A stretch of DNA of 64,000 bases from Limibacillus sp. (GCA_037379885.1 JARRJC010000005.1:1-64000), one strand, 5' to 3'; numbered from the stretch's first letter, positions 18,389 through 27,707 are shown. Numbers and translations are program-made. Notes: generated from the letters alone by a model not told the origin.

Positions 18389-19900
18389 ATGACCGTCACC
18401 ATCGCCATCGTCGGACGCCCAAACGTGGGCAAGTCGACTCTGTTCAACCGCCTGATCGGGCGGCGTCTGGCGCTGGTCGACGACCAGCCGGGCGTAACGC
18501 GCGACCGGCGCGAAGGCGAGGGGCAGCTCTACGATCTCGCCTTCCGGGTCCTCGATACCGCCGGTCTGGAGGATGTGACCGACGCCAGCCTGGAGGCGCG
18601 CATGCGCCGACAGACCGAAGTGGCGCTCGCCGAATCCGACCTGGCGCTCTTCCTGATCGACGCGCGGGCCGGGGTGACGCCCCTGGACGCGCACTTCGCC
18701 GAGTTGCTCCGCCGCAGCCCCGCTAAAGTCCTGCTGGTCGCCAACAAGTGCGAGGGGCGCGAGGCCGAAGCCGGTCTGGGGGAAGCCTGGAGCCTCGGGT
18801 TGGGAGAGCCGATCGGTCTCTCCGCCGAGCACGCGCTAGGGATCGCCGATCTTCACGATGCGATCACGGCGGCTCTGCCCGAGGAAAAGCTGGAGGCCGC
18901 GCGCAAGGCCGCCGAGGAGGGACGCCGCAAGAGCCGCGCCGAACGGCGGGCCGAGAGCGAAGCCGCGGCGGAAGCCGGGGCGGAGGCGAAGGCAGCCGCC
19001 GAGGAGGGGGAGGAGGAAGAGGGCTTCGATCCGATCCCGGAAGGCCAGCCCGACCTGCTGCCGGACCAGCCGCTCTACGGGCCGTTGCAACTGGCCATCG
19101 TCGGCCGCCCCAACGTCGGCAAGTCGACGCTGATCAACAACCTGCTCGGAGAAGATCGCTTGCTGACCGGGCCGGAGGCCGGCATCACGCGCGACTCCAT
19201 CTCGGTCGATTGGCAGTACAAGGACCAGCCCTTCCGCTTGGTCGATACCGCAGGCCTGCGCCGCCGGGCCAAGGTGACCGACCGGGTCGAGCGCCTCTCC
19301 GCCGCCGACACCAAGCGCTCCATCGACTTCGCCCAGGTGGTGGTGCTGTTGCTGGACGCGCAGGAAGGGTTCGAGAAACAGGACCTTTGGATCGCCGGGC
19401 AGGTGATCGAGGAGGGCCGGGGCCTTGTGATCGGTCTCAACAAATGGGACGCGGTGGAGGATCGGGACGAGACGCTGCGCGCCGTGCGCGACAGGCTCAT
19501 TCGCTCCCTTCCTCAGATCAAAGGCGTTCCCGTCGTTCCTATTTCAGGACTGGCAGGAAAAGGCTTAGAGAAGCTTCTTAATGTAGTGCTTGAGGTTTAT
19601 GACCTCTGGCAAAGCCGCATCTCGACCTCGAAGCTGAACGAGTGGCTCTCCGAGATGACCGAGGCGCATCCGCCGCCCATGGCCCAGGGCCGCCGGATCA
19701 AGATCCGCTTCATGACCCAGGTGAAGACCCGTCCGCCGACCTTCGCCCTCTGGGTGTCGCGGCCCAAGGACCTGCCTGAGAGTTATCTGCGGTATCTGGA
19801 GAACGGGCTGCGCCAGGCATTTGACCTTCCCGGCATCCCCTTACGCTTTTATATGCGCAAGGGCGAGAACCCCTATGCCGGCCGGCGCAAGAAGCGCTAG
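18389..19900 (+). CDS. der: ribosome-assembly GTPase Der (EngA)
   Basis: The 503-residue protein has two G domains and a C-terminal KH-like domain. G domain 1: GRPNVGKSTLFNRLIG, PGVTRDRREGEG, DTAGLED, with NKCE at G4. G domain 2: GRPNVGKSTLINNLLG, AGITRDSISVDW, DTAGLRRRAKV and NKWD. The C-terminal domain starts near ISTSKLNEWL and ends in basic NPYAGRRKKR. The linker between the G domains (about 168-230) is long and strongly charged, with Ala/Glu/Arg runs. Der acts in 50S subunit assembly. Third gene of the yfgM-bamB-der series and convergent with the dehydrogenase gene. Confidence 0.96.
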   Translation: MTVTIAIVGRPNVGKSTLFNRLIGRRLALVDDQPGVTRDRREGEGQLYDLAFRVLDTAGLEDVTDASLEARMRRQTEVALAESDLALFLIDARAGVTPLDAHFAELLRRSPAKVLLVANKCEGREAEAGLGEAWSLGLGEPIGLSAEHALGIADLHDAITAALPEEKLEAARKAAEEGRRKSRAERRAESEAAAEAGAEAKAAAEEGEEEEGFDPIPEGQPDLLPDQPLYGPLQLAIVGRPNVGKSTLINNLLGEDRLLTGPEAGITRDSISVDWQYKDQPFRLVDTAGLRRRAKVTDRVERLSAADTKRSIDFAQVVVLLLDAQEGFEKQDLWIAGQVIEEGRGLVIGLNKWDAVEDRDETLRAVRDRLIRSLPQIKGVPVVPISGLAGKGLEKLLNVVLEVYDLWQSRISTSKLNEWLSEMTEAHPPPMAQGRRIKIRFMTQVKTRPPTFALWVSRPKDLPESYLRYLENGLRQAFDLPGIPLRFYMRKGENPYAGRRKKR

Positions 19901-19909
19901 CGGCGGGGC

Positions 19910-20647
19910 CTAGAGGTCGATCACCTCGCCGTTGCGGGTTTCCCCGGGCAGGGCGAGTTCAACGAAAGTCTCCGCGATCTCTTCGGGCGTCTTCACGCCT
20001 TCGGGATCCTCGGTCGGGTAGGCGGCGGCGCGCATCGAGGTGCGGGTCGCGCCGGGGTTGACCAGGTTGACCTTGATGTTGGTTTTCGCCAGTTCGCCCG
20101 ACCAGTCGCGCACCAGGGACTCAAGCCCGGCCTTGCTGACGGCGTAGGCACCCCAGTAGGGCCTGACACCCCTGGCGGCACCCGATGTCAGGAAGATGGC
20201 CCGCCCGGCCTCAGAGCGCTTCAGGAGCGGCTCCAGGCTGCGGATGAGGCGGTAGTTGGCCGTCAGGTTCACGTCGATCACCTGCTGCCAGACTTTCGGC
20301 TCGATGTGGCTGGTGGGGGAGAGGGCGCCGAGAAGCCCCGCGTTGCCGACCAGAACGTCGAGCTTTCCAAAGCGCTCGTAGAGCGATGCGCCGAGCCGGT
20401 CGATGGCGTCGAAGTCGCGCAGGTCGAGCGGCACCAGAACCGCTGGCGGGGCGCCTTCGGACCGCACGGCGTCGTCCATTTCCTCCAGCGCGCCGACGGT
20501 GCGGGCCAGCAGGATCAGCTGCGCGCCCTCCTGGGCGTAGGCCTTGGCGATGGCCGCCCCGATCCCGCGCGAAGCGCCGGTGATCAGGGCGAGGCGTCCG
20601 GCCAGGCGTCCGCCCTGGCTCGTCTGGGGCTCTTGCGTCTCGCTCAT
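19910..20647 (-). CDS. short-chain dehydrogenase/reductase
   Basis: The 245-residue protein starts at the ATG at 20647 (AGAGGAAAG just upstream), which overlaps the stop of the DUF2937 gene by four bases. It is a classical SDR: the NAD(P) site ALITGASRGIGAAIAKAYA (about 18-36), DVLVGNAGLLG, FLTSGAARG with the catalytic Ser, and YAVSKAG with the Tyr-Lys pair. Substrate unknown; YciK-like reductases in similar positions are also uncharacterised. Last gene of the cvpA-purF-DUF2937-SDR run on the minus strand. Confidence 0.9.
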   Translation of the reverse strand: MSETQEPQTSQGGRLAGRLALITGASRGIGAAIAKAYAQEGAQLILLARTVGALEEMDDAVRSEGAPPAVLVPLDLRDFDAIDRLGASLYERFGKLDVLVGNAGLLGALSPTSHIEPKVWQQVIDVNLTANYRLIRSLEPLLKRSEAGRAIFLTSGAARGVRPYWGAYAVSKAGLESLVRDWSGELAKTNIKVNLVNPGATRTSMRAAAYPTEDPEGVKTPEEIAETFVELALPGETRNGEVIDL

Positions 20648-21165
20648 TGTCTTTCCTCTTTGATCCGGGACCGCGCCCGGAAGGCCAGTCCGCGCCGCGC
20701 CGCCGCGACGAGGCCGAGCCCTAATAGCAAACCGAGGGCGGCATAGGCAAAGCCTTCCGGCGTCACCGGCAGGGCGGGTTGATAGCGGCTGAGCGTCGCC
20801 TCCGCGATGGCGGCGTCGCCCCAGGCGGCAAAGCTGAAGGGCCGCTCCCACACGGCCGCCCCGGCCAGGGCGTCATAGGCGGCCTGGAGCTGCGCGCGAT
20901 CTTCCAGCAGGCTGGCGGCCAGATCCCCGGCCTTGGAGACCGTCTCGTCGGGAGACGCTTTGAGACGCGAGACATAGGCCTCCGCGCTCAGCCCCAGCTC
21001 GGCCGCCAGGGCGTCGAGCCGCCCGGCTTGCAGGCGCGCCTGATCCAGGCGGCCTCCCAGACTTTGCAGATACTGGGCGTAGAAGCTGGGGAACTGGCTC
21101 GATGCGGCGGCGCCCGCTCCGCCGCCCAGCAGCTGCGGCAAGCGGAAGACGAGGGCGCGGAGCAT
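20644..21165 (-). CDS. DUF2937 family membrane protein
   Basis: A 173-residue protein with an N-terminal hydrophobic stretch around LVFRLPQLLGGGAGAAASSQF, then FYAQYLQSLGGRLDQARLQ and a coiled, alanine-rich middle. A C-terminal membrane helix follows (about 138-156, GFAYAALGLLLGLGLVAAA) with a basic tail RRGLAFRARSRIKEE. The pattern FP.FY.QY.Q.LGG..D matches DUF2937. Function unknown. It lies 13 bases after purF and overlaps the SDR start, so all three are probably co-transcribed. Confidence 0.72.
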   Translation of the reverse strand: MLRALVFRLPQLLGGGAGAAASSQFPSFYAQYLQSLGGRLDQARLQAGRLDALAAELGLSAEAYVSRLKASPDETVSKAGDLAASLLEDRAQLQAAYDALAGAAVWERPFSFAAWGDAAIAEATLSRYQPALPVTPEGFAYAALGLLLGLGLVAAARRGLAFRARSRIKEERQ

Positions 21166-21178
21166 GACGGGGCCGCCC

Positions 21179-22645
21179 TTAGGCGCCCTGCTCCTCCAGC
21201 AGCGAATACTGCTCTTCGGGTTTCTCGCCGCGCACCGTGCGGTCGGTCAGGCGGGTCGGGTAATCGCCCGTGAAGCAGGCGTCGCAATACTGCGGGCTGT
21301 TGTTGTCGCGGCCCTTCTCGCCCATGGCGCGGTAGAGCCCGTCCATGGAGATGAAGGAAAGGCTGTCGACGCCGATCAGCTTGGCCATGCCTGCCAGATC
21401 GTAACGCGAGGCCAGCAGTTCTTCGCGCTCCGGCGTATCAACCCCGTAGAAACAGGAATAGCTGGTCGGCGGCGCGGCGATGCGCATGTGCACCTCCTTC
21501 GCGCCCGCTGAGCGCACCATCTCCACGATCTTGGTGGAGGTGGTGCCGCGTACGATGGAATCGTCGACCAGAATGACCCGGCGGCCTTCCAGATACGCCC
21601 GGTTGGCGTTGTGCTTAAGCTTCACGCCCAGGTGGCGGATCTGGTCGGTCGGCTCGATGAAGGTGCGGCCCACGTAGTGGTTGCGGATGATGCCGAACTG
21701 GAAGGCGATGCCGGACTCCTCGGCGTAGCCCAAGGCGGCGGGCACGCCGGAATCGGGCACCGGCACAACCACGTCGGCGGCCACGCCGCTCTCGCGCGAC
21801 AGTTCCGCGCCGATGCGCTTGCGCGCCTCGTAGACGGAAGTTCCCTCCATCACGGAATCGGGCCGGGCGAAATAGATGTACTCGAAGATGCAGAAGCGCC
21901 GCTCGTGCCGCGCGAAGGGCCGGAGCGAGCGCAGGCCCTCCGGCGAGATCACCACCATCTCTCCGGCTTCCAGATCGCGCACGAAGTCGGCGCCGATGAT
22001 GTCCAGCGCGCAGGTCTCGGAGGCGAGGATATAGGCGTCTCCCAGCTTACCGAGGACCAGCGGGCGCACGCCCAGCGGGTCGCGCACCCCCACGACCGCG
22101 TCGCCGAAGATCGCGACCAGGGAATAGGCGCCCTCGACCTGATGAAGGGCTGAGATCAAGCGGTCGGTGACGGAGTTGCCGTGGCTGGTCGCCATCAGGT
22201 GCACGATGGTCTCGGTGTCGGAGGTCGACTGGAAGAGTGAGCCGCGCTGCACCAGCGTCTTGCGCAGCGTCATGGCGTTGGTGAGGTTGCCGTTGTGCGC
22301 AATGGCGCAGCCGCCCGAGGCGAAATCGGCGAAGAGCGGCTGCACGTTGCGCAGCGCCGTCTCGCCGGTGGTGGAATAGCGCGTGTGACCGATCGCCGAA
22401 TGGCCCTGCATGCGCTCCATGATGGTCGGTTTGCCGAAGATGTCGCCGACGTGGCCCATGTCCTTGTGGCTGTGGAACTGCTTGCCGTCATAGCAGACGA
22501 TGCCAGCCGCCTCCTGACCCCGGTGCTGGAGCGCGTGAAGCCCCAGCGCCGTGAGGCTGGCCGCGTCCGGGTGTCCGAAGACCCCAAAGACGCCGCATTC
22601 CTCATGCAGCTTGTCGTCGCGCTCAAAAGGGTTGGTCGTGATCAT
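21179..22645 (-). CDS. purF: amidophosphoribosyltransferase PurF
   Basis: The 488-residue enzyme makes phosphoribosylamine from PRPP and glutamine, the first step of purine synthesis. The mature N-terminal nucleophile is C17 in DDKLHEECGVFGVFG, so the first 16 residues are a propeptide as in the Bacillus-type enzyme. The glutaminase domain shows LHALQHRGQEAAGI and HTRYSTTGE. The phosphoribosyltransferase domain has the PRPP loop RVILVDDSIVRGTTSTKIV. C-terminal cysteines (CFYGVDTP, YCDACFTGDYP) fit the class whose members carry a 4Fe-4S cluster. Downstream of cvpA as in many proteobacteria. Confidence 0.97.
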   Translation of the reverse strand: MITTNPFERDDKLHEECGVFGVFGHPDAASLTALGLHALQHRGQEAAGIVCYDGKQFHSHKDMGHVGDIFGKPTIMERMQGHSAIGHTRYSTTGETALRNVQPLFADFASGGCAIAHNGNLTNAMTLRKTLVQRGSLFQSTSDTETIVHLMATSHGNSVTDRLISALHQVEGAYSLVAIFGDAVVGVRDPLGVRPLVLGKLGDAYILASETCALDIIGADFVRDLEAGEMVVISPEGLRSLRPFARHERRFCIFEYIYFARPDSVMEGTSVYEARKRIGAELSRESGVAADVVVPVPDSGVPAALGYAEESGIAFQFGIIRNHYVGRTFIEPTDQIRHLGVKLKHNANRAYLEGRRVILVDDSIVRGTTSTKIVEMVRSAGAKEVHMRIAAPPTSYSCFYGVDTPEREELLASRYDLAGMAKLIGVDSLSFISMDGLYRAMGEKGRDNNSPQYCDACFTGDYPTRLTDRTVRGEKPEEQYSLLEEQGA

Positions 22646-22681
22646 GGCGAATGGCCTCGCGCCTTCGTTTGTGCGTAAAAG

Positions 22682-23413
22682 CTACTGCTGCTGACCTTCG
22701 ATCAGCTGGTCGAGCCCCTGACGTTCGCTATCGGAGTATCCGCCATCGGATCCTCCTGCCGCTTCACCCCCTGAGTTTCCGCCTTCCGCGCCCTCGGTCG
22801 AATCGCTGCTTCGCGGCGCGATGATCTCTTCCATCTGGCGGTCCACTTCTTCCTGCACCCGCTCGCGCACCGCATCTCCCGTGGCGTCGCGGGCGTCATT
22901 GACGCTGCGCACGCTGTCTTCGCGGATGTCTTCGGGCACCAGGGCTTCCAGGATTTCCGCACCGGTCTCCACGATGGGCCGGGACTTTGCCTCCTGAAGC
23001 CACTCCGGACGGTCCTCGCTCGGCAGCACCCAGGAGAGCAGAAGCCAGCTCAAGCAGACCAGAAAAGCGCCACGGACGAGACCGAAAACAAAGCCGAGAC
23101 TGCGGTCCAGCGCGCCCAGGGCCGATTCCTTCACTCTCTTGGTAATTGAATGCGAGAGCAGAGAAATCAAGATCAGGACCGCGATGAAAACCACCACGCC
23201 GGCCACGATCTGCGCCACCAATTCGCTGGAGATCACCTCCATCACATAGGGCGTCAGCAGCGGATAGCCGTAGAGCGTTGCGAAACCGGCCCCGATCCAG
23301 GCGGAGACCGACAGCACCTCGTGCACCAGGCCGCGGAAAAAGGCCAGCAGGCCCGAGATCAGCAGCACGGCGACCACGACGATGTCGACGATGTTTATCG
23401 GCAGAGATTCCAT
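22682..23413 (-). CDS. cvpA: CvpA family membrane protein
   Basis: The 243-residue protein has four membrane segments in its first 130 residues: IVDIVVVAVLLISGLLAFFRG, a helix through LTPY, IVAGVVVFIAVLILISLL and the FVFGLVRGAFLVCLSWLLL region. An acidic, serine/glycine-rich C-terminal tail follows (about 190-243). The GALDRSLGFVFGLVRGAFL motif is diagnostic of CvpA/colicin V production proteins. Its gene precedes purF here and in E. coli. The molecular role is not settled; envelope stress tolerance has been linked to it. Confidence 0.88.
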   Translation of the reverse strand: MESLPINIVDIVVVAVLLISGLLAFFRGLVHEVLSVSAWIGAGFATLYGYPLLTPYVMEVISSELVAQIVAGVVVFIAVLILISLLSHSITKRVKESALGALDRSLGFVFGLVRGAFLVCLSWLLLSWVLPSEDRPEWLQEAKSRPIVETGAEILEALVPEDIREDSVRSVNDARDATGDAVRERVQEEVDRQMEEIIAPRSSDSTEGAEGGNSGGEAAGGSDGGYSDSERQGLDQLIEGQQQ

Positions 23414-23465
23414 TCGGCGTCGCCCGCTATCCCTCGTCGTCCCAAAGGGCTGCTTCGCTGGGGGC

Positions 23466-23494
23466 TTTGTATGCGCTTGTCATCATCTTGTCAC
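23466..23494 (-). promoter_or_regulatory. candidate promoter of cvpA-purF
   Basis: On the minus strand, GTGACA (23494-23489), 17 bases, TACAAA (23471-23466), about 55 bases before the cvpA ATG, within the 105-base gap after radA. Confidence 0.35.
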
Positions 23495-23518
23495 GCCCCG
23501 ATTTCCCCGGATCACGGC

Positions 23519-24922
23519 TCAGGCCTCTTCCAGGCGGCGGCGCGGCGAGCGCCCGGCGATCATGGCCACCAGGTCCCGCAGATGGCCGATTTCCTTGCGT
23601 TCCAGCTTGCTTTCGCCCTTGGCCTTTCGGCTCCGCGCCCGGGGCAGGATGGCGCCAGAGAATCCGAGCTTCTCGGCCTCTTTCAGGCGCGCTTCCGTTT
23701 GGCCGACGGCGCGCACCTCACCGGAAAGCCCGATTTCGCCGAAGACCACGCAGTCCTCGGCCACCGGATTGTCGCTGGCCGCGGAGATAAGCGCGGCCGC
23801 GACGGCCAGATCGCAGGCGGGCTCGCTGATCTTCATGCCGCCGGCCACGTTCAAGTAGACCTCCTTGCCGCCCAGCATGAGGCCGCAGCGCGCCTCCAGC
23901 ACGGCCAGCACCATGGAGAGGCGGGCGGAGTCCCAGCCCACCACGGCGCGGCGCGGCGTCGCCATGGGGGAGGCGGAGACCAGGGCCTGCACCTCCACCA
24001 GCACCGGGCGCGTGCCCTCCATCCCGGCGAAGACGGCGGCGCCAGAAATCTGATCCTGGCGGTCGGCGAGGAACAGGGCGGAGGGGTTCGAGACCTCCTC
24101 CAGCCCCCGGTCGGTCATCTCGAAGACGCCGATCTCGTCGGTCGCTCCGAAGCGGTTCTTGGTGGCGCGCAGGATGCGGAACTGATGGCCGCGCTCGCCC
24201 TCGAAGGTCAGCACGGCATCGACCATGTGCTCCAGCACCTTGGGCCCGGCGATCACGCCCTCCTTGGTCACGTGTCCGACCAGGATGAGGGAGAAGCCGC
24301 GCTCCTTGGCCAGCTTGATCAGCGCCTGTGCCGAGGCGCGCACCTGGGCGACGGTGCCCGGCGCGGAATCGAGATTGTCGACGTACATGGTCTGGATCGA
24401 ATCGATCACCACCACGCCAGCCGCCGCGCCTTCCAGGGAGGCTGCGATGTCGCGGACCGAGGTGGCGGTCGCCAGCCCAACGGGTGATTTCTCAAGCCCC
24501 AGACGGCGCGCGCGCAGGCGCACCTGATCGATCGCCTCCTCGCCGGAGATGTAGAGGCAGGGAACCTTGTCCGGCCCGGCGGCCATGGAGGCCACGGCCT
24601 GCAACAGCAGGGTCGACTTGCCGATGCCGGGATCGCCGCCGACGAGGACGGCCGAGCCGGGCACCAGGCCACCGCCCGCGACCCGGTCGAACTCGGCGAT
24701 GGCCGAGCGGCGGCGGGGCAGGGGCGCGCTCTCCCCTTCCAGACTCTGGAACTCCAAGGCGCGGCCACGGGACGAGGGGCTCTTCTTCAGCCCGCCCGGC
24801 GCGACCGTCAGCTCTTCTTCGACCAGGGTGTTCCACTCGCCGCAGGCCTCGCAGCGTCCCGCCCACTTGGGGTGGCTGCTGCCGCAGCTTTGACAGACAT
24901 AGTGGGACTTGGAGCGGCTCAT
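23519..24922 (-). CDS. radA: DNA repair protein RadA
   Basis: The ATG at 24922 gives the normal 467-residue length; the open frame continues upstream without family similarity. It has the N-terminal C4 zinc finger (C10, C13, C24, C27), a RecA-type ATPase core with GGDPGIGKSTLLLQ (Walker A), the RadA-specific ATKNRFGATDEIGVFEM motif, and a C-terminal Lon-protease-like domain from about 290 (EVQALVSASP..TPRR). RadA is a branch-migration helicase in recombination. Downstream of mlaEF on the same strand, 28 bases after mlaF. Confidence 0.95.
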   Translation of the reverse strand: MSRSKSHYVCQSCGSSHPKWAGRCEACGEWNTLVEEELTVAPGGLKKSPSSRGRALEFQSLEGESAPLPRRRSAIAEFDRVAGGGLVPGSAVLVGGDPGIGKSTLLLQAVASMAAGPDKVPCLYISGEEAIDQVRLRARRLGLEKSPVGLATATSVRDIAASLEGAAAGVVVIDSIQTMYVDNLDSAPGTVAQVRASAQALIKLAKERGFSLILVGHVTKEGVIAGPKVLEHMVDAVLTFEGERGHQFRILRATKNRFGATDEIGVFEMTDRGLEEVSNPSALFLADRQDQISGAAVFAGMEGTRPVLVEVQALVSASPMATPRRAVVGWDSARLSMVLAVLEARCGLMLGGKEVYLNVAGGMKISEPACDLAVAAALISAASDNPVAEDCVVFGEIGLSGEVRAVGQTEARLKEAEKLGFSGAILPRARSRKAKGESKLERKEIGHLRDLVAMIAGRSPRRRLEEA

Positions 24923-24950
24923 GAGCGGTCTTTGACCTTTCTTGCCCCTG

Positions 24951-25730
24951 TCAGGGCGCGCGCACCTGCATCTTGATCGGGCCTTCCGCGCGACCGTTGA
25001 TGAACTGGTCGACGTAGTCGTTGCCCGACCTGTCGATCTCCGCCACCGGACCGTCCCAGATGATCTGCCCTTCATAGAGCATGGCGATGCGGTGGCCGAT
25101 CTTGCGCGCGCTCGCCATGTCGTGGGTGATCGAGAGGGCGGAGGCGCCCAACTGTCCGACCGTCTCCGCGATCAGGTCGTTGATCACGTCGGACATGATG
25201 GGGTCCAGCCCCGTGGTGGGTTCGTCGAAAAAGATGATGTCCGGATCGGTCGCTATGGCGCGGGCGAGGCCGACGCGCTTCTTCATGCCGCCGGAAAGCT
25301 CTGCCGGCTGAAGCGCGCCCACATCGGGGCCGAGCCCGACCTGCGCCAGCTTCTCGATGGCGATTTCCTTCGCTTCGACGCGCTTCATGCCTTCGCCCTG
25401 CATCAGACCGAAGGCGACGTTCTCCCAGACGGAGAGGGAGTCGAAGAGCGCCGCGTTCTGGAACAGCATGCCGATCTTGCGGTTGATCTCGTCGCGCTCG
25501 CTGGCGCTGGCGCCCACGACCTCGTCGCCCTCCACCTTGATGGAGCCGCGGTCGGCGTCAAGCAGACCCAGGATGCACTTCAGCAGCACCGACTTGCCCG
25601 TACCCGAGCCGCCGATGATGACCACGGACTCGCCCTTGGAGAGCTCCAGGTCGATGCCGCGCAGCACCTGCTTGGACCCAAAGGCCTTGTGCAGGTCGCG
25701 CACCTCGATCATGTCAGCCGCGGCGTTCAT
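24951..25730 (-). CDS. mlaF: phospholipid-trafficking ABC transporter ATPase MlaF
   Basis: A 259-residue ABC ATPase with Walker A IIGGSGTGKSVLLK, Q-loop GMLFQNAALFDSLSVWENVA, signature LSGGMKKRVGLARA and Walker B DIIFFDEPTTGLDPI. FQ.AALFDSL.V.ENV and SGGM.KR are typical of the MlaF/Ttg2A group, which moves phospholipid between membranes to keep outer-membrane asymmetry. Its start overlaps the mlaE stop by four bases. MlaD, MlaC and MlaB genes are not beside it. Confidence 0.92.
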   Translation of the reverse strand: MNAAADMIEVRDLHKAFGSKQVLRGIDLELSKGESVVIIGGSGTGKSVLLKCILGLLDADRGSIKVEGDEVVGASASERDEINRKIGMLFQNAALFDSLSVWENVAFGLMQGEGMKRVEAKEIAIEKLAQVGLGPDVGALQPAELSGGMKKRVGLARAIATDPDIIFFDEPTTGLDPIMSDVINDLIAETVGQLGASALSITHDMASARKIGHRIAMLYEGQIIWDGPVAEIDRSGNDYVDQFINGRAEGPIKMQVRAP

Positions 25731-26500
25731 CGGGAAAAGAAGAGCTCCGTAATGACGTAGTTGAAGGAGAGGATCAAGATCGAGGCCGAGACCACGGCGT
25801 TGGTGGTGGCCGTGCCCACGCCCTGCGCGCCGCCGCGCGAGTGGTAGCCGTGATAGCAGCCCATGAGGCTGACCAGGAAGCCGAAGACGGCGGCCTTGAC
25901 CAGACCGGAGACCACGTCCGCGACCTCCAGGAAGTCCACGGTGTTCTTCAGGTAGTTCCCGGCGTTGAAGTCAAGCTTGTAGACCGACACCAGATAGCCG
26001 CCGAAGACGCCGATGATGTCGGCGACCAGCACCAGCAGCGGCAGCATCAGCACGCCTGCTATGATGCGCGGGGCGATCAGGTACTTGAAGGGGTTGGTGG
26101 CGAGCGTGCTGAGCGCGTCGATCTGCTCGGTCACGCGCATGGTGCCGATCTCCGCGGCCAGCGCCGCGCCGACGCGCCCGGCGACCATCAGCCCGGCCAG
26201 CACCGGTCCCAGCTCGCGGGTGATGGAGACCACCACCACGTTGGGAATGGCGCTCTCGGCGGAGAAGCGCGCAAAGCCGGTGTAGCTCTGCAACGCCAGC
26301 ACCATGCCGGTGAAGATGGCCGTCAGGCCCACCACCGGCAGGGAATAATAGCCGATATCCAGCATCTGGCGGACGATCAGGCGCGGATAGAAGGGTGGGC
26401 GAACGCAGTGACTGACCGCCTGCACCGCGAAGATCAGCAGGCGCCCAATGGCGGTCATCAGTTTTAGAGTCAGTTGCCCGATGGGTTGCAGGATCGGCAT
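25727..26500 (-). CDS. mlaE: phospholipid-trafficking ABC transporter permease MlaE
   Basis: The 257-residue inner-membrane permease has the MlaE features: RLIVRQMLDIGYYSLPVVGL, FTGMVLALQSYTGFARF, then SITRELGPVLAGLMVAGRVG with GAALAAEIGTMRVTEQIDAL (the coupling region), and about five membrane helices. It forms the MlaEF core. In the conserved order alr-mlaE-mlaF-radA. Translational overlap with mlaF indicates coupled synthesis. Confidence 0.92.
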   Translation of the reverse strand: MPILQPIGQLTLKLMTAIGRLLIFAVQAVSHCVRPPFYPRLIVRQMLDIGYYSLPVVGLTAIFTGMVLALQSYTGFARFSAESAIPNVVVVSITRELGPVLAGLMVAGRVGAALAAEIGTMRVTEQIDALSTLATNPFKYLIAPRIIAGVLMLPLLVLVADIIGVFGGYLVSVYKLDFNAGNYLKNTVDFLEVADVVSGLVKAAVFGFLVSLMGCYHGYHSRGGAQGVGTATTNAVVSASILILSFNYVITELFFSR

Positions 26501-26550
26501 GCGGCTCTTCGACTTCGCCCCTCAGTCTCTAGGCGTCTGCGCCCGACGGG

Positions 26551-27699
26551 TTATCCGCCGCGGTAGAGACGCTGGTAGCGACGGCCCAGGTCCGTCAGGA
26601 TCTCGTAGCCGATGGTCCCCGCGGTCTCCGCTATTTCATCCAGCGTGACCTCGGCGCCGATCAGCTCCACCCATTCGCCGGCGCGGGCCGCCTCTTCGGG
26701 CGCCTGCGTCACGTCGAAGGCCGACAGGTCCATGGAAACGCGTCCGGTCATGGGCGCGATCGCTCCGCCACAGACCGCCCGGCCCTTCCCGGACAGGCTG
26801 CGCAGATACCCGTCGGCGTAGCCGACTCCCACCGTGGCGATGCGCCTCGGCCCCTCAGCTCGGTAGGACGCACCATAGCCAACGGCATCACCAGCGTCAA
26901 TTGAACGAACCTGTAGGATTTTTCCTTCTAATGTAACCACTTGGCGCATGGGGTTCGGCTTGCTGGGGGTCGGGTTGACGCCGTAGAGCGCAACGCCCGG
27001 CCGGCCCAGATCGAAGAGCGCGTGCGGCCCCAGAAAAAGCCCGCAGGAATTGGCGAAGCTGGCGGGGCAGGGTGGCAGTTGCGCCAGCGCCGCCTTGAAG
27101 CGTTCGTGCTGGAACGCGTTCATGGGGTCTTCCGGATCATCGGCGCAGGCTAGGTGGGTCATGATGTAGCGGAGGTCGATCGGCCCCAGCAAGTCGCTGC
27201 GCTGGATCAGCCGTTCCAGCTCGTCCGGGCCAAGACCCAGGCGGTTGATGCCGCTGTCGATGTGCAGGACGGCCGGAAGCCGCTCCTCACGCTCGGCGGC
27301 GAGCTTGCTCCAGCGTTCCACCTGCTCCAGGGAGTTGAGCACCGGATGAACGCCGGTCTCCAGGTAGGCTGGCGCGTTGCCGGGCAGGAAGCCGCCCAGA
27401 ACGAAGATCTGCTGGCGTTCCGGCAGGGACAGCGCATCCAGGATCGCGCGCAGGCGCAAGCCCTCTTCCGGCAGCGCCACGAAGAAGACGCGCGCCCCGG
27501 CCCGCGCCAGAGCGGGGGCGGCCTTGTGCAGGCCCAGGCCGTAGGCGTCGGCCTTGACCACCGCCGCGCAGTCGCCGCCGCCCATGCGGCCTTTCAGGAT
27601 GCGCCAGTTCTCGGCGAGCGCGTCGAGGTCGATGGTCAGCCGGCCCGATACCAACGCCGGGTCGCCGGGCAGCGCCGTGATCGGGGGCGTGGTCGGCAT
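26551..27699 (-). CDS. alr: alanine racemase
   Basis: The 382-residue PLP enzyme interconverts L- and D-alanine for peptidoglycan. K49 in AAVVKADAYGLGLHKAAP binds PLP. Further landmarks are HIDSGINRLGL, FDLGRPGVALYGVNP, GYGASYRA (catalytic Tyr) and GRVSMDLSAFDVT. The stop is 50 bases before mlaE; the start lies 8 bases after dnaB ends, so alr is likely transcribed with dnaB. Normal length for the family. Confidence 0.94.
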   Translation of the reverse strand: MPTTPPITALPGDPALVSGRLTIDLDALAENWRILKGRMGGGDCAAVVKADAYGLGLHKAAPALARAGARVFFVALPEEGLRLRAILDALSLPERQQIFVLGGFLPGNAPAYLETGVHPVLNSLEQVERWSKLAAEREERLPAVLHIDSGINRLGLGPDELERLIQRSDLLGPIDLRYIMTHLACADDPEDPMNAFQHERFKAALAQLPPCPASFANSCGLFLGPHALFDLGRPGVALYGVNPTPSKPNPMRQVVTLEGKILQVRSIDAGDAVGYGASYRAEGPRRIATVGVGYADGYLRSLSGKGRAVCGGAIAPMTGRVSMDLSAFDVTQAPEEAARAGEWVELIGAEVTLDEIAETAGTIGYEILTDLGRRYQRLYRGG

Positions 27700-27707
27700 G
27701 GCGTCCC

